Assembly (NCBI GenBank): GCA_023429825.1
Contig: JAEZDC010000048.1
Location: 1 to 49,498, forward strand
Origin: Bacteroidota bacterium
GTDB lineage: Bacteria; Bacteroidota; Bacteroidia; Chitinophagales; Chitinophagaceae
Direction: 5' to 3'
Length of the DNA: 49,498 nt
The position numbers were made by a program, and so were the translations under genes. This document shows positions 14,542 to 23,400 of this stretch, piece by piece. The notes beneath the pieces were generated by a model. It saw only the letters and a list, made by a program, of their open reading frames with translations. It was not told the origin of the DNA and did not search any database. The stretch's first letter is position 1; every line of letters starts with the position of its first letter.

Positions 14542-15951
14542 ATGAAAAAGTTTAGAATGAGCAAAGGCCTGTACATGGTACTGGCTATTGTAGTAGGAGC
14601 ATTGTTGTTCCTCTTCGGTGGGCACACGGCTGAGGCTGGTGTCACATTAGCAACTGCTCCCGCAGTTAGTTTATCGGCAGAAGAAAAAGAAGGCCTTGAT
14701 GAAACTTCTCAGAAAACATTATTGGCCATTAAAAAATCTTTCCATCAATCGGTAGAGGACTTTAAAAAAGGACTGTTAACCAAAGAAGATGTAGAGCTCC
14801 AGATCAAAACTTTCGCTGACGGTCTTAAAGAGAACGAACTGAAAAAGCTGAAGGAAATGATCGAAGGAAAGGATGATAAAGATGATACATCTATCAAAGC
14901 CATCCTTACTAAGCAGGGCAATATGATCAATGAAATACGGACCAAAGGAATACCAGGTCAAAAAGAAACATTGTTATCTGTTGTTGAGGCGAACAAGGAT
15001 GCTATCAAAGAATCTGCTACAAACAAATCAAAGGCACATGAGTTTACCATTAAGGCTGATACTTTAAGAGCTGCTATAACCGGTAACGCAAATGCTGAGG
15101 AAATTTCTGGCATTGGACAGTTAGCTCATAGAAAACTTACTGTATATGATCTCTTCCGTAAAGTACCTGTTTCTAAAGACAGAAATGGAACCGTAAGATA
15201 TGTAGACTGGACGCCAGAAACTACTGTTAGAGCTGCCGCAGCAATCGCTGAAGGCGGTGTGTTCCCATCTTCTACAGCGAAATGGCAGGTGTATACAATG
15301 AATCTTGAGAAAGTAGGAGATTCTATCCCGATGTCAGAAGAACTCTTGTATGATGCTTCAACGTTCGCTGCTGAATTAGAGAACTTCTTACGTGTAAACA
15401 TGGCGATTAAGATTGATACTGATCTTATCGAAGGTGATGGAGCTTCTCCTAATATGAAAGGTTTATTGGCATACCTGAATGCATTTGTTCCAGCAGCGTC
15501 CGGCATTGCAGATGCAAGCATCTACGACTTGCTGGTTAAAGTTCGTGAGGCTATCACCAAACCATACGGCAGCAAGTATAATCCAGATTTTGCTTTAATG
15601 AACATCACCGATATCAATAGAATGAAGTTGAAGAAAGATGAAAATAATAACTACATCCTTCCTCCATTCTATGATAAGGCAGGTAACGTGGTTGATGGAA
15701 TAACAGTTATTGAATGTAACACCATCACAGCAAACTCTATGGTCGTTGGAGATAGTCGATACGGGGCAATCTATGAGGAGCCAGAAACCGCAGTAACTAC
15801 CGGCCTAGCGACAGGTGACTACGAAAGTGATATGGTGACACTGAAAGCTCGTAGAAGAATGAATTTGCTGATTAGGAATTCAGAGAAAACTGGGTTCTTA
15901 AAAATCACCGATATCGATGCCGCATTGGTAACAATTGCAACCGCAGCGTAA
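14542..15951 (+). CDS. Major capsid protein with N-terminal membrane segment
   Basis: ATG 14542 is preferred over TTG 14536 and gives 469 residues. Residues about 10-33 form a strong hydrophobic helix (GLYMVLAIVVGALLFLFGG) ending HTAEAG like a signal-peptide cleavage site. A charged coiled-coil delta region follows (about 45-150), then a HK97-like body with KVPVSKDRNGTVRYVDW, a spine-helix region SEELLYDASTFAAELENFL, ALMNITDINRMKL, and a late FLKITDIDAALV. The delta region would be cut away by the protease at 13653. A membrane-type segment in front of a capsid protein is unusual; it would be removed with the delta domain. Confidence 0.85.
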   Translation: MKKFRMSKGLYMVLAIVVGALLFLFGGHTAEAGVTLATAPAVSLSAEEKEGLDETSQKTLLAIKKSFHQSVEDFKKGLLTKEDVELQIKTFADGLKENELKKLKEMIEGKDDKDDTSIKAILTKQGNMINEIRTKGIPGQKETLLSVVEANKDAIKESATNKSKAHEFTIKADTLRAAITGNANAEEISGIGQLAHRKLTVYDLFRKVPVSKDRNGTVRYVDWTPETTVRAAAAIAEGGVFPSSTAKWQVYTMNLEKVGDSIPMSEELLYDASTFAAELENFLRVNMAIKIDTDLIEGDGASPNMKGLLAYLNAFVPAASGIADASIYDLLVKVREAITKPYGSKYNPDFALMNITDINRMKLKKDENNNYILPPFYDKAGNVVDGITVIECNTITANSMVVGDSRYGAIYEEPETAVTTGLATGDYESDMVTLKARRRMNLLIRNSEKTGFLKITDIDAALVTIATAA

Positions 15952-15954
15952 GCC

Positions 15955-16200
15955 ATGGGTAAGAAGATAAAAAAATCAAAAAAAGTAACTGTTGTTTTTC
16001 TCCAGGAGTACGCTAATAAAAAGGCAGGTGACGAATCAGCTTTTGATAGCATGCTGGCAGGATCCCTTGTTTCAAGGGGTGTTGCTCAGATCAAACGCCT
16101 GGAGGGAACGACGGTGAAAACGGTTACGGAAGCTCCAAAAGCGGATCAGCCAATGCCGGAAAGTAAACCTCAGTCTTCACAAAAAAAGAATAAAAAGTAA
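15955..16200 (+). CDS. Small basic head-region protein
   Basis: The protein has 81 residues. It has a Lys-rich start (MGKKIKKSKKV), a short folded core (VVFLQEYANKKAGDESAFDSMLAGSLVSRGVA, shown here in part) and a flexible Pro/Lys-rich tail. It begins 3 nt after the capsid stop and overlaps the next gene (TAATG). It could be a head decoration or head-completion factor on position alone. Confidence 0.55.
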   Translation: MGKKIKKSKKVTVVFLQEYANKKAGDESAFDSMLAGSLVSRGVAQIKRLEGTTVKTVTEAPKADQPMPESKPQSSQKKNKK

Positions 16201-16604
16201 TGAAAAAGCTTTTCATCATAGCAGCAATGTGTGTTTTCACCTCTGCTGTTTCAGCGCAGATCGCACCTATTGCAGTTAAAACTACCAGTTACAATAATCA
16301 TCTTGATACTGTAACAAACACTGCATCGAAAGTAACAACTGCATTTAAAATCGTTCCATTCAAAACTGGCGTTACCGCCCAGGTGGTTGTAACTAAAATC
16401 AGCGGAACCGTTGGAGGATCAATAACACTTCAAGGTTCAATGGACGGAACTAATTGGACCACTATCGGTAGTGCTGCAACGCCTACTGATGCCTCGGCTA
16501 CTTACTCATTCAACACAACTGTTGGATGGTATTATGTCAGGACCAATTATACCGGAACTGGTACCATGTCAGCAAGTGTTAAAACGTACATATATCCGTA
16601 TTAA
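16200..16604 (+). CDS. Exported beta-rich protein in the head operon
   Basis: The protein has 134 residues. A clear signal peptide (MKKLFIIAAMCVFTSAVSAQ, cleavage after Ala19) precedes a Thr/Ser/Gly-rich beta domain with GGSITLQGSMDGTNWTTIG and GWYYVRTNYTGTGTMSASVK. That pattern resembles beta-sandwich decoration proteins. Its position after the capsid gene fits a capsid decoration protein, but a signal peptide would send it out of the cytoplasm where heads assemble. It may be a cell-envelope protein, or the leader may be handled differently. Confidence 0.65.
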   Translation: MKKLFIIAAMCVFTSAVSAQIAPIAVKTTSYNNHLDTVTNTASKVTTAFKIVPFKTGVTAQVVVTKISGTVGGSITLQGSMDGTNWTTIGSAATPTDASATYSFNTTVGWYYVRTNYTGTGTMSASVKTYIYPY

Positions 16605-16607
16605 GTT

Positions 16608-17189
16608 ATGCTGATAGACAAAACATTTTTCATTGGCAACATTAACATCCCAAACACGGATAAGCAAGCCACCATCGAAAAACTCGAATGGTTCATCAAT
16701 AGATACGAGCCTGAACTTCTTCAGAACGTACTTGGGTATGAATTATACCAAGAGTTTAAGACTGGCATTGCTGGAGAAGATCCTGCTCAAAAATGGAAAG
16801 ACCTAAGAGATGGTGCTGAATACACAGGATTGAATGGTCGCCTCGCTAAGTGGAGAGGTCTTCTTGAGATTGTGGTACCTGCTAGTGGAGAAGGCGAGGA
16901 TGCAATAGCAGCTCAAAAGCAAAGTATCATCGCTAACTACATCTATTACTTCTTTCTTAGAAGTACAGTTAGTCAAACATCAGGTGCAGGTGAAAATGTT
17001 GCTAAAGTTGAAAATGGAATAGCTATCAGTCCTGAAGGGAAGATGACCGTAGCTTGGAATGAAATGGTCAATTGGATTAATGAATTGATTTGCTATCTCG
17101 ATGCTAAAAGGGACATATATCCTGAATGGCTTAAACAAGATAAAAGAGATCTAGCATCCAAATTTCAATGGATTAATCCACTATTCTAA
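16608..17189 (+). CDS. Putative head-tail connector protein
   Basis: The protein has 193 residues. The pattern INRYEPELLQNVLGYELYQEFKTGI (in part, about 31-55) and IANYIYYFFLRSTVSQTSG fits the mostly helical connector/adaptor proteins that Bacteroidota phages encode after the capsid gene, comparable in place to HK97 gp6. It would form the ring below the portal. Position and helical pattern are the evidence; no diagnostic residue is known to me. Confidence 0.6.
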   Translation: MLIDKTFFIGNINIPNTDKQATIEKLEWFINRYEPELLQNVLGYELYQEFKTGIAGEDPAQKWKDLRDGAEYTGLNGRLAKWRGLLEIVVPASGEGEDAIAAQKQSIIANYIYYFFLRSTVSQTSGAGENVAKVENGIAISPEGKMTVAWNEMVNWINELICYLDAKRDIYPEWLKQDKRDLASKFQWINPLF

Positions 17190-17203
17190 ACTTAAATAAA
17201 ACT

Positions 17204-17740
17204 ATGCAATCATTGCCCATATATGTAGTAGATGAAATAGCCAGTGTAGTACAGGCAGTAGATGCTGCTTTGTTTACTTCCCTTGGCAAACACATTCAAT
17301 ACATGCACGGGCATCCTTTGGAGATAGTTAATCTTCTAAAGGCGAAGGATGAAAGCAAAAGTTTGAAGGAAAAAAAGTATCCGCTCATTGCTTTGTTTCA
17401 GGACTTCCGGGAGAATAGAGATGATTACAAAACTTTTGGAACTGTTTCCTTAAGTCTGATCATCGCAAATTCTACTGAATCTAATCACACTGCAGTTGAT
17501 CGGTATATCAAAAACTTCAAGCCTATTCTTTATCCCATCTACAATGAATTTTTGAAACAGTTGAGTAACCATACACAGTTTGTCCATAAGCCAGTATTTA
17601 AACACACAAAAATTGACAGAGTGTATTGGGGCAAGACTGGATTATACGGAGTAGAAGGGAACATCTTTCAGGATCATTTGGACTGCATTGAGTTGCAAAA
17701 CCTAGAAATCACTATCAAAAACAAATTCTGTTCACAATAA
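17204..17740 (+). CDS. Putative tail terminator protein
   Basis: This 178-residue alpha/beta protein has YPLIALFQDFRE in the middle and VSLSLIIANSTE next, typical of small proteins that cap the tail tube and join it to the connector. It lies between the connector-like gene and the tail tube gene, the usual place of a tail terminator. A frame rich in aromatic residues follows (VYWGKTGLYG). Family assignment is by gene order. Confidence 0.6.
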   Translation: MQSLPIYVVDEIASVVQAVDAALFTSLGKHIQYMHGHPLEIVNLLKAKDESKSLKEKKYPLIALFQDFRENRDDYKTFGTVSLSLIIANSTESNHTAVDRYIKNFKPILYPIYNEFLKQLSNHTQFVHKPVFKHTKIDRVYWGKTGLYGVEGNIFQDHLDCIELQNLEITIKNKFCSQ

Positions 17741-17752
17741 AATTCAAAAGCA

Positions 17753-18697
17753 ATGTTTTCATTATGTGCAAATATTGGAGCCAACACCGGGGAGATCCTG
17801 TGTGATGTGTCTCGTGGCATTCTGAAAAAGTCGTTTATCTATAACGACGTTTTTGGTTCAAGCCAATATGCAGATTCTGATACTTTTTTAGCAGCATTGG
17901 TTAACGCTTCTAAAAAGTCAAAATATGCATCTGACAAATTGTTCCCGCTTCCTGAAGTTCAGGATATAGCAGATAAGTCTGAAGCCAACAAGGAAGGGAC
18001 CTTGGGCCTTGGTTTCAAAACTGTGTTGTTGGAAGGTAAGCCTGCGTATGAAATCAAAGGATTCGCTGGTAATGCTTTATTGAAGCAGTTGAGAAAATTC
18101 AATAATCAAACGATTAGAATTTTCGAATTCGATTCGAACAACAACTTCTGGGGAACTAAATCGGGCACCGACTTCATGGGCTTTAAAGCGAAAGTTTTCT
18201 TCACTGGAGGTAAGATCGCAACAGGCCAGAATGTTGAAGAAGGTATCGTTACCTGCACTATCGCATTCCTTGATACGACTGAATATTTCGATAACGCATA
18301 TTACATGCCTATCACTGGTAACATCACCAGCGTTGTTGGATTGAAAGATGTTGAGTTGTATGAGGCAGCTGCTAATGCTTCTAATGCCTTTAAGATTGGT
18401 GGAAGAATCGCTACTTCTCAAATCGGCAACTACATCAATCTTCAAGAGAAGTATGGAGCAGAGTTAGCTGACGATGCTCTTTGGGTTGCTACGGTGGTTG
18501 CTACCGGTGCTGCCTTAACCATCACTTCAGTTGCAAACGATACTACCAACAAGCGCTGGACTGTAACGTTCGATGCTACTGAATTTGGTGCTCTGGCAGG
18601 TGGAGCGAAGATTAAGCTCAACCTGGCTGCTCCTGAGGTACTGGATGCAAATGATGTTTCCGGAATCGAGGGTATCGAATTCACGATTGATAAGTAA
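17753..18697 (+). CDS. Putative major tail (tube) protein
   Basis: The protein has 314 residues. The first 200 residues read as a tail-tube-like domain (GTLGLGFKTVLLEGKPAYEIKG, in part; later TCTIAFLDTTEYFDNAYYMP), and the last 90 look like a separate Ig-like or beta-sandwich domain (LTITSVANDTTNKRWTVTF). A terminator directly behind it fits high expression, as usual for a tube subunit made in many copies. It lies upstream of the chaperone-like genes and tape measure. Confidence 0.7.
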   Translation: MFSLCANIGANTGEILCDVSRGILKKSFIYNDVFGSSQYADSDTFLAALVNASKKSKYASDKLFPLPEVQDIADKSEANKEGTLGLGFKTVLLEGKPAYEIKGFAGNALLKQLRKFNNQTIRIFEFDSNNNFWGTKSGTDFMGFKAKVFFTGGKIATGQNVEEGIVTCTIAFLDTTEYFDNAYYMPITGNITSVVGLKDVELYEAAANASNAFKIGGRIATSQIGNYINLQEKYGAELADDALWVATVVATGAALTITSVANDTTNKRWTVTFDATEFGALAGGAKIKLNLAAPEVLDANDVSGIEGIEFTIDK

Positions 18698-18701
18698 TCT
18701 G

Positions 18702-18735
18702 ATGTTTCCGGCAGAGATGTCGGAAACATTCTTTC
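18702..18735 (+). terminator. Terminator-like hairpin after the tail tube gene
   Basis: ATGTTTCCG (18702-18710) pairs perfectly with CGGAAACAT (18721-18729) around a 10-nt loop, followed by a short T-rich stretch (TCTTTCT). The T run is imperfect, so it may only partly stop transcription and set the ratio of tube protein to downstream tail proteins. Confidence 0.6.
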
Positions 18736-18775
18736 TGATCTGTAATAATATTTTCTCACTGCTAAAAACTAAGTC

Positions 18776-19009
18776 ATGGCAGAAAATAAAGAACAACCGA
18801 AAGGTTTAAAACACGAAGGTGTTGCATTCAATAGAGGTTGGATTCAAAAGTTCAAATCTGAAAAGGATTTCTTGAAAGAAATGGACGGAGAAGGATACAA
18901 GCACATCTATGAAGGCGATTCTAATCGTGTCAACAAGCTGAAGGAGGTATATGCATTGGCTAATGCGAGTGCCCCAGCAGATGTGAGTACATCAACTGAA
19001 GTAAAGTAA
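18776..19009 (+). CDS. Small tail-region protein
   Basis: The protein has 77 residues, charged, with GVAFNRGWIQKFKSEKDFL and a helical second half, and an Ala/Ser/Thr tail. It follows the tail tube gene and could be part of the tail assembly chaperone set. No frameshift site is visible. It ends just before a strong hairpin. Confidence 0.5.
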   Translation: MAENKEQPKGLKHEGVAFNRGWIQKFKSEKDFLKEMDGEGYKHIYEGDSNRVNKLKEVYALANASAPADVSTSTEVK

Positions 19010-19010
19010 A

Positions 19011-19043
19011 AAGAGCTGGCGGTAAGAAATTACCGCCCCTCTT
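19011..19043 (+). other. Strong hairpin with GAAA tetraloop between tail genes
   Basis: GGCGGTAA (19018-19025) and TTACCGCC (19030-19037) pair perfectly around a GAAA tetraloop. AAGAG (19011-19015) and CTCTT (19039-19043) extend the stem across a small internal loop. There is no long T run after it, so it may be an attenuator, an RNA-stabilising end or a weak terminator. Confidence 0.6.
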
Positions 19044-19052
19044 TGTTATTCT

Positions 19053-19502
19053 ATGGTGACTGTCGCGGCATTATACAATCGAATGAAGGCGATCGATGTT
19101 AAGCAAATCAGCATCGACACTTTAAAGGAGACTGCAGAAACTGCAGCCGATCTAAATGCCGAGCAGATGTTCAAGGGCTTGAGAGCAGACGGAAGTGAGA
19201 TCACTCCATCTTATTCCGATCCGACAATCCAGATAAAGGAAGCTAAAGGCCAGATCACTGATCATGTAACACTAAGGGATTCAGGATCCTTCCATGAAAA
19301 GACCAGAGTGGAGGTGGATAGTGAAAAAATGGTTTTCAAATCAATAGATGAGAAAAGCGCCAGGTTGGAGAAAAAATACAGTAAAAGCAACGGTTCCATT
19401 TTCGGTTTGAGCTTGCCTTATAAAAGAGAATATATGAATGAGAGAGTGCGACCGACTTTTAAAAAGAACATACAAGTCGCAACCAGGTTAAGAATGAGAT
19501 AA
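19053..19502 (+). CDS. Tail-region protein, unknown role
   Basis: The protein has 149 residues: a helical start (ISIDTLKETAETAADLNAEQ), a central stretch FKGLRADGSEITPSYSDP, then VTLRDSGSFHEKTRVEV and a basic tail. The pattern GLRADGSxI..YS followed by LxxSGSF is common in a tail-region protein of Bacteroidota phages whose role is unclear. It lies between the tail tube gene and the tape measure gene, and its stop overlaps the next start (TAATG). Confidence 0.6.
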   Translation: MVTVAALYNRMKAIDVKQISIDTLKETAETAADLNAEQMFKGLRADGSEITPSYSDPTIQIKEAKGQITDHVTLRDSGSFHEKTRVEVDSEKMVFKSIDEKSARLEKKYSKSNGSIFGLSLPYKREYMNERVRPTFKKNIQVATRLRMR

Positions 19503-19678
19503 TGAAATACAGGTTAATCATATCGAAATATAAATACTACAAAGAGTGGTACCTGACATTGTCTGTTCATGAGAGATCATCCACGATCGGTATTTGGATT
19601 ATTGAAAGAATGAATTGGTATTACGATATAGCCAAATCCTATGAACGAAACTTCCCTTCACTCAAATCTATGATATGA
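19502..19678 (+). CDS. 58-residue tail-region protein
   Basis: ATG 19502 (in TAATG) to TGA 19676-19678 encodes 58 residues, very rich in Tyr and Trp (YKYYKEWYLTL, IWIIERMNWYYDIAKSYE). Its stop overlaps the next start by 4 nt. The perfect fit between neighbours on both sides supports a real gene. No family is recognised. Confidence 0.55.
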   Translation: MKYRLIISKYKYYKEWYLTLSVHERSSTIGIWIIERMNWYYDIAKSYERNFPSLKSMI

Positions 19679-19884
19679 GTAGTGGTTGTGAAGGTTGTTT
19701 TACCTCAAATAGAGGTCAGCAAGAAGCCTTGATTAACGTGCTAAAGAAAGCAAAAGAACATGCGATCAAACAAAATATTACGGTGGCTGTTTACCAAGAA
19801 GGGTACGAATACAGATTCTGCAGCGCGGAAGAAGCTGTCAACGGATCCTATGCCATCAAACAGTTTGTATCGAAGCATAGTTGA
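19675..19884 (+). CDS. Small tail-region protein
   Basis: The protein has 69 residues, with Cys at 5, 8 and 49 and a helix/strand pattern (ALINVLKKAKEHAIKQN, ITVAVYQEGYEYRFC). It overlaps its upstream neighbour by 4 nt and the downstream start at 19850 by 35 nt. No domain is recognised. Confidence 0.55.
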   Translation: MSSGCEGCFTSNRGQQEALINVLKKAKEHAIKQNITVAVYQEGYEYRFCSAEEAVNGSYAIKQFVSKHS

Positions 19885-20464
19885 ACTCCCTTTAAAATTA
19901 TTCATCTCCTGCCTTGTAACCGGAGATCTTACCTACCTGATTAAATCAGGCTCCCCTACCAACAAAGAAATAGATGAAGCTTGGGATGTTATCACAGAGG
20001 AATATGCCACTGCAACGGGTAATCATGAGCATAGGCTTTACATCTCTCTAATGAAAGAGCTAGCTCTACTGAAGTGTGATTATAAGTTGATTCTTACATT
20101 AATTCAGGTCTTACGTGAGGTGTATGATAAAAGATTAGCATCAGAACTAAACAAACTACTTACTGTAAACTTCAAGTTTGACATATCAAACCCTGTACAA
20201 TACAATCACGAGTTAGACAGATGCATAAAAAGAAGTAAAGACATTCTGCTAAATATTGAACTGAAAGAATCCCAGTTTAAAGCCATTCAGGAAAAATTTA
20301 CTACCAAACAATCAAAGCCAACCAAAGAATATTTCCATAGCATTCTTATCACACTTAGTGATCATGCTAAATATTCCATTACCGATAGAATTACAGTTTA
20401 TGAATTCTGTGAAAGGCTGAAGCGGTTCACTCAATATGTTGAATCCCTTAAATCCAAGAAATAA
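19850..20464 (+). CDS. Helical protein before the tape measure gene, possible tail chaperone
   Basis: The frame is open from 19760, but the ATG at 19850 avoids a 125-nt overlap and gives 204 residues. The protein is mostly helical (LYISLMKELALLKCDYKLILTL in part; later RCIKRSKDILLNIE). Proteins at this place usually act as tail assembly chaperones for the tape measure. No slippery sequence for a programmed frameshift was found at its end. The stop overlaps the tape measure start (TAATG). Confidence 0.55.
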   Translation: MPSNSLYRSIVELPLKLFISCLVTGDLTYLIKSGSPTNKEIDEAWDVITEEYATATGNHEHRLYISLMKELALLKCDYKLILTLIQVLREVYDKRLASELNKLLTVNFKFDISNPVQYNHELDRCIKRSKDILLNIELKESQFKAIQEKFTTKQSKPTKEYFHSILITLSDHAKYSITDRITVYEFCERLKRFTQYVESLKSKK

Positions 20465-23400
20465 TGGCAGTTGATGAACGCGTAGATAGTTTTATACATA
20501 CCGAAGCCGTAGATGCGGAGCATAAGCATTTCCTTCAACTTCTTGAAACAATGATGGAGAAGATGAAGGAAGTTTCTAAACACAAGATTGAGCTCGGTAA
20601 TGCAAAATCTGTTTCGGAAACTGTAAAAAGTCTACAGCAGTTGTATGGAACCATGGGCGAAATCGAAAGCAAGTCTATACTTGTTGCTAAAGCTGCAAAG
20701 GATCTATCAACTGCAAAACTTAATGAAGCTAAAGCGACTAAAGAAGCTGCCGCAGCTGCATTAAATGAAGCAAAAGCAAAGACTGAAAGTGCGAAAGCTG
20801 ATAGATTGAAACAGCAAGAAGCTGATAAATCTGCAAGGTCTGCCGCAGCTCAATCCAAAGCTGCTGCGGATGCGGAGAATGATTACAAACAACTTTCAAA
20901 AGCATATGATGAGGCTGCACTAAAAGCAAAGAATTATGCAATTGCCTTGGGTGAAAGTCACCCTCAAACAGTTCAGGCAGTAAAAGACGCTAATGAACTT
21001 GGCAATTATCTCAAAAGACTTGACGGATCTGTGGGCCAGTTTCAGCGAAACGTTGGTAATTATTCCGGTGCTGTAAAGACATTGGAAAAGGCAATGTTCG
21101 ATGTAAAGAAAAAGATCGATGAATTAAATTCTACCGGGAAAGCGAATGCCTCTGTTATCGCTGCATTAGAAAAAGAATATTCTCTTTTAGATAATATCGT
21201 TTCGTCTCAGGCCAATGGATTTATCTCCATGCGTCAGGAAATAAAGAGTAACGAAGTAGCTATTCAACAATTAAGCAGGGTATATGGTGAAGATTCTGAT
21301 GTTGTTCGTCAACTCATTGCAGAGAATGGAAAATTGCGTGATTCATTCGCAGACTTGCAGGCTCAACAAAAGGCTTTAGGATCGGACACGTTTGTGTTTG
21401 ACGGATTACTGCAGTCTGGCCAGGCCTTAGCTGGAATGTATGGAGCTGCTACAGGAGCTGCTGCATTATTTGGTGATGAGAGTGAAGACCTGCAAAAACA
21501 GATGGTGAAGTTGCAGGCTGTGATGGCAGTTGTACAGGGAGTACAGGCTGCGGTTAATGCATTACAGAAAGAAGGTGCCGCTGTTCAATTACTGCTTACA
21601 CTCAGATCAAAGGCGCAGGCTGCGGTGGCAATTCTTCAAAACTTTGTACTTACAGGAGGCATCGCTGCTAAGAGAGGAGATATCGCTGCCACCGTTGCAC
21701 AAACCGCAGCAACGAATGCACAGACCACTGCAACCAGAGCCGCAACCGTTGGTGCTATTGGTCTAAGGGCTGCATTGATTGCTACCGGTATCGGTGCTAT
21801 CCTTGTCCTTTTAGTATCTGCAGCCAGTGCCATGGGAGCTTTCGGTGATTCGACCGAAGATGCTACTATCAACCTTGAGAAGCTAAGTGAAGAAGTAGAA
21901 TATCAAAACGGGTTATTAGAATCCAATATAGCGTTCATTAAACAAAACACATCTGTAAGACTTGAGCAGGCAAAGCAAGCTGGCAAGGGTGCAACGGAGT
22001 TATTTAAAATTTCCCAACAAGGTTTGAAGGATGAGCAAAAGGCTTTGGATGAGAATATCAAACAGAGACAAGCTGCTTTTGACAAACGCTTTCAGGCGTT
22101 CGATAAACTACTTGGTGATGAATCTGACGCTGCTAAAAAGCAACGTTCAGAAATAATGGAGATTAACAAAAAGGAAAGTGATGAGTTGGATAAACTTAGA
22201 GCTCAAAGCAGATCATTGGATTATGAGGGAAATTTAGATGCCGAAAGAGAAAAGACTCGAATTGCAGAAGAGGGAAGAAAAAGTAGAGATGCTTATTTGG
22301 AAGCCAGCATTGTTAAACTCCAATCCGAAGGCGATGCTCAAAAACGATTAAGTGAGGATGAAAAGCAGAATCTTACGGGCAGGCTCTCTGCATTAAAAAA
22401 CTATTATGCCATTCAAGAGCGTATCATTAATGAGCAAGCTGCAAAGGATCGTAGTAAATCAGATATCACATCAGGTGAGATCGCACTTATTGAACAAAGG
22501 AGAGTTGCAGCACTGAAGAATTCCAGAGCCGAATCACGCAAGCAGGAAGAACAACTCATTCGAGAAGAGAATAATCGCAAGCTGGCAATAAACTTTGAAT
22601 TGCAAAAACTGCAACTAGATCAAAGTAAAAAAACGCAGGAAGGTGTTATCGAAAATGAAAACCAGTCTTTAGAAACGAGGCTACAGGCTTTACAGCAATT
22701 CACCTCTGTTCAAAAGCAGTTAATTGAAGGCGATTATAATTATCAACGGACTCTTCTTTCCCAAAAGGCCGCAAGTGACGAAGAGTACAAATTATTGGAA
22801 GCACAGAAAGATGCCAGGTTGGTTGAGTTGGCAGCGAATACTCAGCAGAAAATACTGGACATAACCAAAGCGTCCAATGAGAAGCTTCAACAGGAAAGTG
22901 CAAATCTTCAGGACAAGATCATTCAATTTCTTGCAGCTCCTAAAGTAAGGGATGTTCAATCGGCTCAACAGTATTCTGCCGATGTCCAAGCGCTCAACCA
23001 ATCACTTCAGCAAAAGAAAATATCTGTTGAAGAATATGAACGTCAAAGAGCCATACTTCAAAAGCAGTACTCCAAAGAAGGTATGGAGTCTGAACTGGAG
23101 ACTATACAGGCGCTAATCACCTATAAGAAATCTATTGGAGCTTCTACAATTGAAGATGAGATCAAACTTGCAAATCTTCAAAAAGAAATCAGCGATGATC
23201 TAACTGAATACCGGATTGAGAATGAAAAGAAGGTTCACGATCTTAAAAAGCAGTTAGCTCAAGATACTTTAAACCTTATAGAGACTGTTGTTCTGGCTGG
23301 ATATGATCGTGAAAGGAATGCTATTCAGGAGAAGATGGATGCGATTGACCGGGCAAAGGAAAATGAGATCGCCGCTATTAATGTACAGGCTTTAACTGCT

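Noticed and set aside
15126..15521. 131-codon minus-strand frame inside the capsid gene.
   Set aside because: The + strand frame is a clear capsid protein; the antisense frame follows from its codon use.
19675..20464. Programmed frameshift of the tail chaperone type before the tape measure.
   Set aside because: No slippery run of the X-XXY-YYZ form was found near the ends of the genes at 19675 or 19850; both have ordinary overlapping starts.
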